23,078 nucleotides of DNA from an uncultured Bacteroides sp. Lineage in GTDB: Bacteria > Bacteroidota > Bacteroidia > Bacteroidales > Bacteroidaceae. The stretch is taken from NCBI RefSeq assembly GCF_949298305.1, contig NZ_CASFWU010000037.1, positions 1 through 23,078 of the forward strand. Reading direction: 5' to 3'. The notes under the pieces are model-generated. The model was not told the origin of the DNA. It ran no database searches and worked only from the letters and a program-made list of their open reading frames with translations. Shown one piece after another: positions 1-6,768 of the stretch. Made by a program: the position numbers and the translations under genes. The number at the start of each line of letters is the position of its first letter. Position 1 is the first letter of the stretch.

Positions 1-172
1 ACAAAGCAAGACTCATCAATCATTTTAAACCAAAATGTCAAAGAACTCTCGTTATTTGATGATATTTAAAACTAATGCGATTTTATCGCACCAGTAGTAG
101 TGCACGTTTATTTTAATACCGGTCCCCAAAGAAAACGTCCTTTGAAAATTAGGTGGAAATGTTCCGTGAGAT

Positions 173-180
173 TATCTTTG
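173..180 (+). promoter_or_regulatory. Candidate promoter -7 box for the symporter gene
   Basis: TATCTTTG matches the Bacteroides -7 consensus TAnnTTTG. No good -33 TTG lies 19-21 bp upstream, so the promoter is only half supported. It would start transcription near 187, leaving a leader of roughly 55 nt before the ATG at 243. This argues against the longer GTG-initiated reading that begins at 153. Confidence 0.4.
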
Positions 181-242
181 CACACAGTCTGAACCAAACG
201 ACGGATTCAGACGTTCAAGGAAGTTCCATAAACATTGTACCC

Positions 243-1400
243 ATGAAGAAGTTACACATTGGACTACTGCCCCGTATCATCATTGCTATCCTGCTGGGCA
301 TTCTTTTCGGAAATATCCTCCCTACACCGTTGGTACGTGTATTCGTCACGTTCAACAACGTGTTCAGTGAATTTCTCAACCTTTCCATCCCGCTCATCAT
401 TGTAGGCCTGGTGACAATTGCCATAGCTGATATTGGTCGTGGTGCAGGCAAGATGCTGGGCGTCACCGCCCTGATTGCTTATACGGCCACTTTACTTTCT
501 GGTTTTCTTTCCTACTTCACGGGCATCTGCTTCTTTCCTTCGCTCATTACCCCCGGCATACCGCTGGAAGAAGTAAGCGAAGCACAAGGCATACTTCCTT
601 ACTTTTCTGTAGCCATTCCGCCACTGATGAATGTCATGACTGCACTTGTATTGGCTTTCACACTGGGCCTCGGACTTGCCCATCTGAACAGCGACACTCT
701 GAAGAAAGCTGCACGCGACTTTCAAGAAATCATCGTAAAAATGATTTCTACTACTATCCTGCCACTTTTACCCATTTATATATTCGGTATCTTTCTGAAC
801 ATGACTCATTCCGGACAAGTATTCTCCATTTTGGGTGTTTTCATTAAAATTATCGGCATCATTTTCCTGCTTCACATTTTTGTGCTGGTTTTCCAATACT
901 GCATAGCCGCATTATTTGTCCGCAAAAATCCTTTCAAGCTCTTAGGCAAGATGCTTCCTGCTTATTTCACAGCATTAGGCACCCAATCGTCTGCCGCCAC
1001 CATCCCTGTCACGTTGGAACAGACCCAAAAAAACGGCGTATCGCCCGATGTGGCAGGCTTCGTCATCCCCCTATGCGCCACCATTCATCTATCAGGCAGT
1101 ACACTGAAAATTGTAGCTTGCGCTCTGGCCCTGATGATCATGCAAGGCATGCCCCACGGACTTCCACTTTTCGCAGGTTTTATCTTCATGCTTGGCATCA
1201 CCATGGTGGCTGCTCCGGGTGTTCCCGGCGGAGCCATCATGGCCTCACTGGGTATTCTGCAATCCATGCTGGGATTTGACGAGTCTGCCCAAGCGCTGAT
1301 GATAGCACTCTACATCGCCATGGACAGCTTTGGAACAGCCTGTAATGTGACCGGCGACGGTGCCATAGCCCTCATCATTGACAAAACCATGAAAAGATAA
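243..1400 (+). CDS. Dicarboxylate/amino acid:cation symporter (DAACS family), probably neutral substrate
   Basis: This is a secondary transporter of the GltPh/SstT fold that imports a small carboxylate or amino acid with Na+ or H+ across the inner membrane. The 385-residue protein is almost wholly hydrophobic and starts with a helix at about residues 6-26. It carries the family's Ser-rich hairpin (TQSSAATIP, 247-255) and the TM8 motif NVTGD (368-372). The Asn and Asp of that motif match the Na+-site N401 and D405 of GltPh, and D361 matches the amino-group ligand D394. The position of the side-chain-binding Arg397 is Gly364, so an acidic amino acid substrate is unlikely; a neutral one such as Ser/Thr is my inference. 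I chose ATG 243 because the longer N-terminus is polar, starts with GTG and overlaps the promoter candidate. The gene stands alone, 84 bp before gmd. The fold is sure, the substrate is not. Confidence 0.85.
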   Translation: MKKLHIGLLPRIIIAILLGILFGNILPTPLVRVFVTFNNVFSEFLNLSIPLIIVGLVTIAIADIGRGAGKMLGVTALIAYTATLLSGFLSYFTGICFFPSLITPGIPLEEVSEAQGILPYFSVAIPPLMNVMTALVLAFTLGLGLAHLNSDTLKKAARDFQEIIVKMISTTILPLLPIYIFGIFLNMTHSGQVFSILGVFIKIIGIIFLLHIFVLVFQYCIAALFVRKNPFKLLGKMLPAYFTALGTQSSAATIPVTLEQTQKNGVSPDVAGFVIPLCATIHLSGSTLKIVACALALMIMQGMPHGLPLFAGFIFMLGITMVAAPGVPGGAIMASLGILQSMLGFDESAQALMIALYIAMDSFGTACNVTGDGAIALIIDKTMKR

Positions 1401-1409
1401 CAGGCTGGA

Positions 1410-1441
1410 TTTGGGTATTCCAAGATAAATACCGATTTTTG
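1410..1441 (+). promoter_or_regulatory. Candidate promoter of gmd-fcl
   Basis: TTTG at 1410-1413 lies 20 bp before GATTTTTG at 1434-1441. This fits the Bacteroides pattern TTTG-N19-21-TAnnTTTG with one mismatch in the first base of the -7 box. Transcription would start near 1448, giving a leader of about 37 nt to the gmd ATG. It would drive gmd and fcl together. Confidence 0.45.
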
Positions 1442-1484
1442 CAGCTTACATATAAAACGATTATCGTCTTAAAAAATATTCATC

Positions 1485-2564
1485 ATGAAGAAAGCACTCA
1501 TTTCCGGTATCACGGGCCAGGATGGATCTTTTCTGGCCGAATTTCTGTTACTCAAAGGATACGAAGTACACGGTATCCTCCGCCGCTCTTCCTCCTTCAA
1601 TACCGGACGCATCGAACATCTGTATTTCGACGAATGGGTACGTGACATGAAGCAAAAACGGCTCATCAACCTGCATTACGGTGACATGACGGACAGCAGT
1701 TCACTCATACGCATTATACAGCAAGTACAGCCTGACGAAATTTATAATCTGGCCGCACAAAGCCACGTAAAGGTATCGTTCGACGTTCCGGAATATACAG
1801 CTGAAACCGATGCAGTGGGCACACTGCGTATGCTTGAAGCCGTTCGCATATTAGGCATGGAGAAGAAAACCAAAATCTACCAGGCCTCTACATCCGAACT
1901 ATTCGGCAAAGTACAGGAAATTCCACAGAAAGAGACGACCCCTTTCTACCCACGCAGCCCCTATGGAGTGGCCAAACAATACGGTTTCTGGATTACAAAA
2001 AATTACCGCGAAAGCTATGGTATGTTTGCCGTAAACGGTATCCTGTTCAACCACGAAAGCGAGCGGCGCGGCGAAACGTTCGTGACTCGCAAAATAACTC
2101 TAGCAGCCGCCCGTATCGCACAAGGCTTCCAAGACAAACTTTACTTGGGCAATCTGGACGCACGCCGGGACTGGGGGTACGCCAAAGATTACGTAGAGTG
2201 CATGTGGCTCATCTTGCAACACGATACTCCTGAGGACTTTGTCATTGCCACGGGTGAAATGCACACGGTGCGCGAGTTTGCCACCTTGGCTTTCCACGAA
2301 GCAGGTATTGAACTGCGCTGGGAAGGCGAAGGAGTCAATGAAAAAGGTATAGACGTAAAAAACGGCAGAGTACTGGTAGAGGTAGACCCGAAATATTTCC
2401 GTCCCGCCGAAGTAGAACAGTTACTGGGAGACCCAACCAAGGCAAGAAATCTGTTAGGATGGAATCCGCGCCAAACCAGCTTCGAGGAACTTGTACGCAT
2501 TATGGCTGCCCATGACATGAAGTTCGTAAAGAAGCTACATCTTCGTTCACAGGAGCAGGACTGA
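1485..2564 (+). CDS. gmd: GDP-mannose 4,6-dehydratase
   Basis: It converts GDP-D-mannose to GDP-4-keto-6-deoxymannose with bound NADP, the first step of GDP-L-fucose synthesis, in the cytoplasm. The 359-residue length is normal for the family. The N-terminal Rossmann motif GITGQDG (8-14) and the NADP-binding RRSSSFNTGRI segment are intact. The extended SDR catalytic set is present: T136 and E138 in STSELFG, and Y160 with K164 in YGVAK, matching T133, E135, Y157 and K161 of the E. coli enzyme. The second enzyme of the pathway, fcl, begins 16 bp downstream, so the two are almost certainly co-transcribed. In Bacteroides, GDP-fucose feeds fucosylation of capsule and surface glycoproteins. The ATG at 1485 gives the standard N-terminus. 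Confidence 0.97.
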   Translation: MKKALISGITGQDGSFLAEFLLLKGYEVHGILRRSSSFNTGRIEHLYFDEWVRDMKQKRLINLHYGDMTDSSSLIRIIQQVQPDEIYNLAAQSHVKVSFDVPEYTAETDAVGTLRMLEAVRILGMEKKTKIYQASTSELFGKVQEIPQKETTPFYPRSPYGVAKQYGFWITKNYRESYGMFAVNGILFNHESERRGETFVTRKITLAAARIAQGFQDKLYLGNLDARRDWGYAKDYVECMWLILQHDTPEDFVIATGEMHTVREFATLAFHEAGIELRWEGEGVNEKGIDVKNGRVLVEVDPKYFRPAEVEQLLGDPTKARNLLGWNPRQTSFEELVRIMAAHDMKFVKKLHLRSQEQD

Positions 2565-2580
2565 TAAAAACTGACAAGAT

Positions 2581-3654
2581 ATGGAAAAGAACGCCAAGAT
2601 TTATGTAGCAGGACACCGGGGGCTGGTAGGTTCCGCCATCTGGAAGAACCTGCAAGAGAAAGGCTATACAAACCTGACAGGCCGTACCCATCAGGAACTT
2701 GACCTGTTGGACGCAGCGGCCGTCCGCCGTTTCTTTGACGACGAACAGCCGGAATACGTATTTCTCGCTGCAGCCTTCGTGGGAGGCATCATGGCCAACA
2801 GCATCTACCGTGCCGACTTCATCTACAAGAACCTCCAAATACAGCAAAACGTAATTGGCGAAAGTTTCCGCCACAACGTAAAGAAACTCCTCTTCCTGGG
2901 CAGCACCTGTATCTATCCCCGAGAAGCCGAACAGCCGATGAAGGAAAATGTACTGCTCACATCTCCACTGGAATATACCAACGAGCCGTATGCCATAGCC
3001 AAAATAGCGGGACTGAAGATGTGCGAAAGCTTCAACCTGCAATACGGAACCAATTACATTGCCGTAATGCCCACCAATCTTTACGGACCCAATGACAATT
3101 TTGATTTGGAGCGTAGCCATGTACTGCCGGCTATGATTCGGAAAATACACTTAGCCAACTGTCTCAAACGAGGTGATTGGAAGGCAGTGAGACACGATCT
3201 GGACTTACGCCCTGTGGAAGGTGTAGATGGAAACTGCTCCGAGGAGGATATTCTGAGAATCCTCGGCAAATATGGTATCAGTGGAGATGAAATCAAGCTT
3301 TGGGGAACAGGCACGCCACTCCGAGAATTTCTCTGGAGTGAAGAAATGGCCGACGCGAGTGTATTCGTCATGGAACATGTGGACTTTAAAGATACCTACA
3401 CTGCTAACGACAAAGAAGTGCGCAACTGCCATATCAATATCGGTACTGGGAAGGAAATCAGCATTCGACAGCTGGCTGAACTGATTATAAAAACCGTTGG
3501 CTATCAAGGCAGGCTGACTTTCGACAGCAGCAAACCGGACGGTACCCTACGCAAACTGACAGATCCATCCAAACTCCATGCTTTAGGCTGGCATCATAAG
3601 ATTGATATAGAAGAAGGCGTTAAACTCATGTACAACTGGTATCTAAAAGGATAG
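2581..3654 (+). CDS. fcl: GDP-L-fucose synthase
   Basis: It epimerises and reduces the Gmd product to GDP-L-fucose using NADPH. The glycine motif GHRGLVG is at 11-17, the catalytic Ser108 sits in GSTCIYP, and Y137/K141 form the YAIAK SDR pair; these correspond to S107, Y136 and K140 in E. coli. At 357 residues it is about 35 longer than the E. coli enzyme. The extra length is a polar, charged insert at about residues 195-238, between the PAMIRKIH helix and the WGTGTPLREF segment near the substrate site. The gene follows gmd by 16 bp and ends 6 bp from the convergent nadD stop, with no obvious hairpin terminator in that gap. The last two bases before its ATG, and the weak 10-bp repeat around the gmd stop (2561-2580), show no clear Shine-Dalgarno. 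Confidence 0.96.
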   Translation: MEKNAKIYVAGHRGLVGSAIWKNLQEKGYTNLTGRTHQELDLLDAAAVRRFFDDEQPEYVFLAAAFVGGIMANSIYRADFIYKNLQIQQNVIGESFRHNVKKLLFLGSTCIYPREAEQPMKENVLLTSPLEYTNEPYAIAKIAGLKMCESFNLQYGTNYIAVMPTNLYGPNDNFDLERSHVLPAMIRKIHLANCLKRGDWKAVRHDLDLRPVEGVDGNCSEEDILRILGKYGISGDEIKLWGTGTPLREFLWSEEMADASVFVMEHVDFKDTYTANDKEVRNCHINIGTGKEISIRQLAELIIKTVGYQGRLTFDSSKPDGTLRKLTDPSKLHALGWHHKIDIEEGVKLMYNWYLKG

Positions 3655-3660
3655 GAATAT

Positions 3661-4239
3661 TCATTCCGCCTTTTCCTTATCGAATTTCTTCAGCATTCTA
3701 TACACCTGGGGATGCAGAAAATAGCGGATGTCACGACCTTCGGAGAGAGCCTGCCGGATGAAGGTTGAACTGATTTCGAGTACGGGGGAAGAAACCAGAC
3801 GCACCGTAGGCGGCAAGGAAGATGTATCTACAGGATAGCCGGGACGAGGATAGACCAGAATGGAATTCTCGGACAGCAGACGGTCAGAGCAATACCAACG
3901 GGAGAATGACTGCCAGTTGTCCGAGCCGATGATGAGGTGGAAGGTGTGCTGAGGATAAACTTCCTTCAGCTTGTCGAGAGTATGAATGGTGTATGAAGGC
4001 TGCGGCAGACGAAACTCGAAGTCGGAAGCACGAAACCGGGAATAGCCGGATATGGCTACACGAACCAGTTCCAGACGCAAGGCATCGGGCAGAAGTTTCT
4101 GCCCTTGCTTAAAGGGGTTACGGGGAGTAACCAGAAACCACAGCTCATCCAGCCCCTCGAACTCGCAGAGGTAGTTGGCAAGGGCCAGATGGCCTACGTG
4201 GATGGGATTAAAGGAACCGCTGAAGATACCGATGTTCAT
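3661..4239 (-). CDS. nadD: Nicotinate-nucleotide adenylyltransferase
   Basis: It joins ATP and nicotinate mononucleotide to make deamido-NAD, a late step of NAD synthesis in the cytoplasm. The start ATG at 4239 gives MNIGIFSGSFNPIHVGH, the canonical N-terminus. The nucleotidyltransferase motif GSFNPIHVGH (8-17, with H14 and H17) and the C-terminal ISSTFIR signature (156-162) are both intact, and 192 residues is the usual length. A longer reading upstream to 4293 exists, but it merely translates a 16-bp tandem repeat. The gene is last in the minus-strand cluster yicC-gmk-small membrane protein-nadD, separated from its neighbour by 113 bp of repeats and a hairpin, and it converges with fcl. Confidence 0.95.
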   Translation of the reverse strand: MNIGIFSGSFNPIHVGHLALANYLCEFEGLDELWFLVTPRNPFKQGQKLLPDALRLELVRVAISGYSRFRASDFEFRLPQPSYTIHTLDKLKEVYPQHTFHLIIGSDNWQSFSRWYCSDRLLSENSILVYPRPGYPVDTSSLPPTVRLVSSPVLEISSTFIRQALSEGRDIRYFLHPQVYRMLKKFDKEKAE

Positions 4240-4245
4240 AAAATA

Positions 4246-4293
4246 ATGTGGTAATATGCAAATACGATAATGGGCAAATGTGATAATGGGCAA
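4246..4293 (-). repeat. Three tandem 16-bp repeats in the nadD leader
   Basis: Read on the minus strand, the leader holds TTGCCCATTATCACAT (4293-4278), TTGCCCATTATCGTAT (4277-4262) and TTGCATATTACCACAT (4261-4246), head to tail without spacers. The array ends 6 bp before the nadD ATG. Just upstream of it (about 4298-4325) is a looser 9-bp pattern built on GCAGATGAC/GCAAATGCG. No Shine-Dalgarno is visible, so the array occupies the ribosome-loading region. Confidence 0.85.
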
Positions 4294-4330
4294 AGGGCAT
4301 CTGTCGCATTTGCGTCATCTGCGTGCCATA

Positions 4331-4371
4331 CTTGCACCCCGCAAAGTATATCTCAACCCTTGCGGTGCAAG
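4331..4371 (-). other. Hairpin spanning the end of the small membrane protein gene
   Basis: CTTGCACC plus GCAA (4331-4344, with a 2-nt bulge) pairs with TTGCGGTGCAAG (4360-4371), giving 12 pairs around a 15-nt loop. It covers the last codons and the stop of the 65-residue gene and precedes nadD. There is no T-run on the minus-strand 3' side, so it is more likely an mRNA processing or stability element, or a weak attenuator, than a classical terminator. Confidence 0.5.
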
Positions 4372-4550
4372 GAGCGCCAGGAAACATACACATTGTAGCC
4401 CGTAACCAGGGCGACAAGGAACATGCAAATGGCAAGTTCGTAGTCGGAATAGATGCAGTAACCCGCCGACAGGCCCAGGGCCAAGAGACAGAGCAGCGCA
4501 TTGACAACCAGCAGGACCTTGTCCAGCTTCGGAGGATATGATGATCTCAT
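4353..4550 (-). CDS. Small two-helix membrane protein, function unknown
   Basis: I do not recognise a family. The 65-residue product has two hydrophobic segments at about residues 12-31 and 38-57, a short polar turn (YSDYE) between them and a basic tail (WRSLHRKG), so it should be an inner-membrane hairpin with few residues outside the bilayer. Its ATG overlaps the gmk stop as ATGA (4547-4550), a strong sign of real, translationally coupled expression. It sits between gmk and nadD, both soluble nucleotide enzymes, and the sequence does not suggest a functional link with them. A hairpin overlaps its stop codon. It is shorter than most annotated genes and could be missed by automatic pipelines. 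Confidence 0.72.
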   Translation of the reverse strand: MRSSYPPKLDKVLLVVNALLCLLALGLSAGYCIYSDYELAICMFLVALVTGYNVYVSWRSLHRKG

Positions 4551-5110
4551 GACTGCAAGAATTGAGTGATTACCTTCAGGGTTTCAGCCTTGGCCTTCTC
4601 CAAATCGTCGTTCACGATGACGATGTCGAACTTAGGAGCAAAAGAAAGCTCGTATGTGGCTTTGGCCACACGGTCTTCAATAACCTCAGGCGTATCGGTT
4701 CCACGCCCCACCAGGCGTTTGCGCAACTCTTCGACCGAAGGAGGCTGGATGAAAACAGAAAGAGCACGGTCTCCATAGAACTTCTTGATGTTGCAGCCGC
4801 CCACGACATCGACATCGAACACCACATTCTGACCGGCAGCAAGCTGCTTCTCAACCTGCGACTTCAGAGTGCCGTAAAAACGGTCGTGATAGACTTCCTC
4901 GTATTCCAGGAACTCACCGGCGGCGATGCGTCGACGAAACTCATCGGGCGAGAGGAAGAAGTACTCCACTCCATCACGCTCCGCTCCACGCGGAGGACGA
5001 CTGGTGGCCGATATGGAAAAGGCCAAATTCAGGTTCTGTGTCAACAGATAGTTAATGATGGTCGACTTGCCCGAACCTGAGGGGGCGGAAAAAATAATCA
5101 GTTTAGCCAC
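4547..5110 (-). CDS. gmk: Guanylate kinase
   Basis: It phosphorylates GMP to GDP with ATP in the cytoplasm. The P-loop APSGSGKST is at residues 9-17. The GMP-binding segment (SRPPRGAERDGVEYFF) and the lid region with RGTDTPEVIEDR follow in order, and the protein is 187 residues long, normal for the family. No ATG is available near the family N-terminus. The reading frame continues upstream to a TTG at 5146, but GTG at 5110 gives VAKLIIFSAPSG, which matches where other guanylate kinases begin, so I take GTG as the start. It lies 86 bp after yicC and overlaps the next gene by 4 bp. The pairing with a YicC-family gene is also seen in Bacillus subtilis (yloC-remA-gmk). Confidence 0.94.
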   Translation of the reverse strand: MAKLIIFSAPSGSGKSTIINYLLTQNLNLAFSISATSRPPRGAERDGVEYFFLSPDEFRRRIAAGEFLEYEEVYHDRFYGTLKSQVEKQLAAGQNVVFDVDVVGGCNIKKFYGDRALSVFIQPPSVEELRKRLVGRGTDTPEVIEDRVAKATYELSFAPKFDIVIVNDDLEKAKAETLKVITQFLQS

Positions 5111-5196
5111 GGGAAAAATTATGAATTTAGAGTTCAATAAATTCAAATATCAGAGTTTTGAGTTCAGAAATCAGCACGCTGAAATCCGAAATCTTT

Positions 5197-6075
5197 TTAC
5201 ATTACATTCAGCACCTGTTCCTTAATCTGCTCCAGTTCGTCCTTCATCTGCACCACAATCTTCTGCATCTCGGCATGGTTGGACTTGCTGCCCAGGGTGT
5301 TGATTTCGCGCCCCATCTCTTGCGCGATGAAGCCCAGTTTCTTTCCCTGGCCGCTGCCGTTCTCCAGTGTACTGATAAAATACTTCAGATGGTTGGCGAG
5401 GCGCTGTTTCTCTTCGTTCACATCCAGCTTTTCGATGTAGTAGATGAGTTCTTGCTCCAAACGATTCTTGTCGTAATCCACACTGATGGTCTTCTCCAGC
5501 GCATCGACAATGCGTTCCTTGATTTTTCCTACCCGCTCCTTCTCATACGGTTCAACCGACTCAAGCAGGCGGGCGATATTGGCAATCTTCTCACGGAACT
5601 TCTTCTCGAGGGCAGCTCCTTCCTGCTTGCGGAAATCCACCAAATGGCCGATAGCCTCGCAGACAGCAGCCCGGGCAGTTGCCCACTCCTCCTCGCTCAG
5701 TTCGGTGCTTTCCGTCTTGGTCATCACATCCGGCATCCGCAACAAGGTAGCAAACCAGTCTTCGGGTTCGGGAATGCCGGTAGCAGCAGAGATGGCCTTG
5801 ATGCGGTTATAGTAGGCACGAACCACATCCTCATTGATGGGGGTAGCCAACTGATCGGCATCTTTTTTCTCCACCCAAAGAGAGAAATCGACCTTACCAC
5901 GTTCCAGCCGACCTGTAATCTCGTTACGAATTTCCATTTCTTTTTCCCGATATACGGGCGCAATGCGGGTGGAAAGATCCATAGCCTTGCTATTCAACGA
6001 CTTTATCTCCACATTGATTTTCTTGTCGGGCAGCTCAACCGTAGCTTTGCCGTACCCCGTCATTGACTGTATCAT
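5197..6075 (-). CDS. yicC: YicC/YloC family endoribonuclease-like protein
   Basis: Members of this family (E. coli YicC, B. subtilis YloC) are stress-associated endoribonucleases. The 292-residue protein starts with the diagnostic MIQSMTGYG and contains RLERGKVDFSLW near residues 57-68. Its C-terminal DUF1732 part includes EEKQRLANHLKYF and, from about residue 246, KLGFIAQEMGREINTLGSKS, the most conserved stretch of the family. The middle is charged and probably helical. ATG at 6075 is the natural start. It is the first gene of the minus-strand cluster ahead of gmk. A 255-bp repeat element starts 21 bp upstream, so the promoter must lie inside or beyond that element. Confidence 0.93.
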   Translation of the reverse strand: MIQSMTGYGKATVELPDKKINVEIKSLNSKAMDLSTRIAPVYREKEMEIRNEITGRLERGKVDFSLWVEKKDADQLATPINEDVVRAYYNRIKAISAATGIPEPEDWFATLLRMPDVMTKTESTELSEEEWATARAAVCEAIGHLVDFRKQEGAALEKKFREKIANIARLLESVEPYEKERVGKIKERIVDALEKTISVDYDKNRLEQELIYYIEKLDVNEEKQRLANHLKYFISTLENGSGQGKKLGFIAQEMGREINTLGSKSNHAEMQKIVVQMKDELEQIKEQVLNVM

Positions 6076-6086
6076 ATCGTTTTTCT

Positions 6087-6361
6087 ATTAAGTTACTCAA
6101 GTTCCGGTTTTGACATTTTACTGGAAGTTAAGAAGTTATCACTTTGCTTTGCTCTGCTAGAAGTTAAAGCCGATAGTCTTACAAAAGGAAAAATTAGCAG
6201 TAACAGGTCTATTGGCCTTTAACTTCTAAGCCCGCCCTGGCGGAATCTCTCCCCCTTCGGGGGGGGGAGTTGGAGGGGGCCTCCTTCTAACTCCTCTAAC
6301 TCCTTCAAGTTTGGCTCCGCCGATTTTCAATTCGGTAAAACTGAAACTTGAATTAAGTTAC
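6087..6361. repeat. MITE-like nested inverted-repeat element, copy 1, with flanking direct repeats
   Basis: The 255-bp element runs from 6097 to 6351. Its ends are inverted repeats: TCAAGTTCCGGTTTT (6097-6111) and AAAACTGAAACTTGA (6337-6351), pairing at 12 or 13 of 15 positions. The exact 10-bp sequence ATTAAGTTAC directly abuts both ends (6087-6096 and 6352-6361), as a target-site duplication would. Inside is a second inverted pair, AGAAGTTAAAGCCGATAG (6159-6176) and CTATTGGCCTTTAACTTCT (6209-6227). A G+C-rich module follows, with CCCCC-TTCG-GGGGG at 6251-6264, a stable UUCG-type hairpin inside a 9-G run. It encodes no credible protein. An inverted, shorter copy lies at 9580-9785. Confidence 0.8.
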
Positions 6362-6592
6362 TATAAAAGACTTAAGCACCTGTGAGGTAAAATTCCACTT
6401 GTCAGTCTAGAAGTTATGCCAAACTTTTACAAGGGTCGATGAGTCGCAGAAATTCTCCATGTCACATTCTCCATTATTTCATCTATTGGTCCTACCCCCT
6501 CAGCCCGCCCAAGACGGGCGATAACACCTCCAGGCTTTCATGTTTTGGCAAAGCCTGAACTAGATATTACACCTGAATTCTTAAGTTTTGTG

Positions 6593-6600
6593 CAAAATTA
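6593..6600 (-). promoter_or_regulatory. Candidate minus-strand -7 box facing yicC
   Basis: CAAAATTA read on the minus strand is TAATTTTG, a perfect TAnnTTTG box. A clear TTTG at -33 is missing. If used, it would transcribe through the whole repeat element and give yicC a leader of about 500 nt. A promoter closer to yicC is possible but I see no good match there. Confidence 0.3.
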
Positions 6601-6632
6601 CGCCATTATTTTTAATACTGAAAATAATCACG

Positions 6633-6640
6633 TAAATTTG
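6633..6640 (+). promoter_or_regulatory. Candidate -7 box for tsaB
   Basis: TAAATTTG is a perfect TAnnTTTG match. The -33 position is T-rich but is not TTTG. Transcription would begin near 6647 and give tsaB a leader of about 120 nt. It lies back to back with the minus-strand candidate at 6593-6600. Confidence 0.35.
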
Positions 6641-6768
6641 TCAGCTGAATTAAAGCTTGTAGAAGCTCCGAATATGAATGAGAAAAGGGGGATAAAGAGA
6701 CTTAACGCCACCCCGTCCTTATTCTTCACATTCCGCTTCTGCCGGACAAACATTAAAGGGAAGATAAT

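Larger units (their letters stand above)
6362..6768. other. Gap between the repeat element and tsaB without a credible gene
   Basis: Only weak TTG-started reading frames occur here and none resembles a protein I know. Visible structures are a G+C-rich module at about 6502-6524 that ends GGCGATAAC and resembles the corresponding module of the repeat element copy at 9580-9785, and a perfect 8-bp hairpin CAGGCTTT/AAAGCCTG (6531-6538 and 6550-6557, 11-nt loop). Two divergent promoter-like boxes occur near 6593-6640. I see no tRNA, tmRNA or recognisable riboswitch. Confidence 0.5.

Noticed and set aside
76..90. Small perfect hairpin TGCGAT-TTT-ATCGCA near the left edge
   Set aside because: Six base pairs with a 3-nt loop are easily found by chance, and the upstream gene is not visible, so no function can be supported.
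153..242. N-terminal extension of the symporter from GTG 153
   Set aside because: The extra 30 residues are polar and unlike the family, the start is GTG, and a -7 box lies inside it. ATG 243 directly precedes the first membrane helix.
5111..5146. N-terminal extension of guanylate kinase from TTG 5146
   Set aside because: It reads through degenerate intergenic repeats. GTG 5110 matches the family start.
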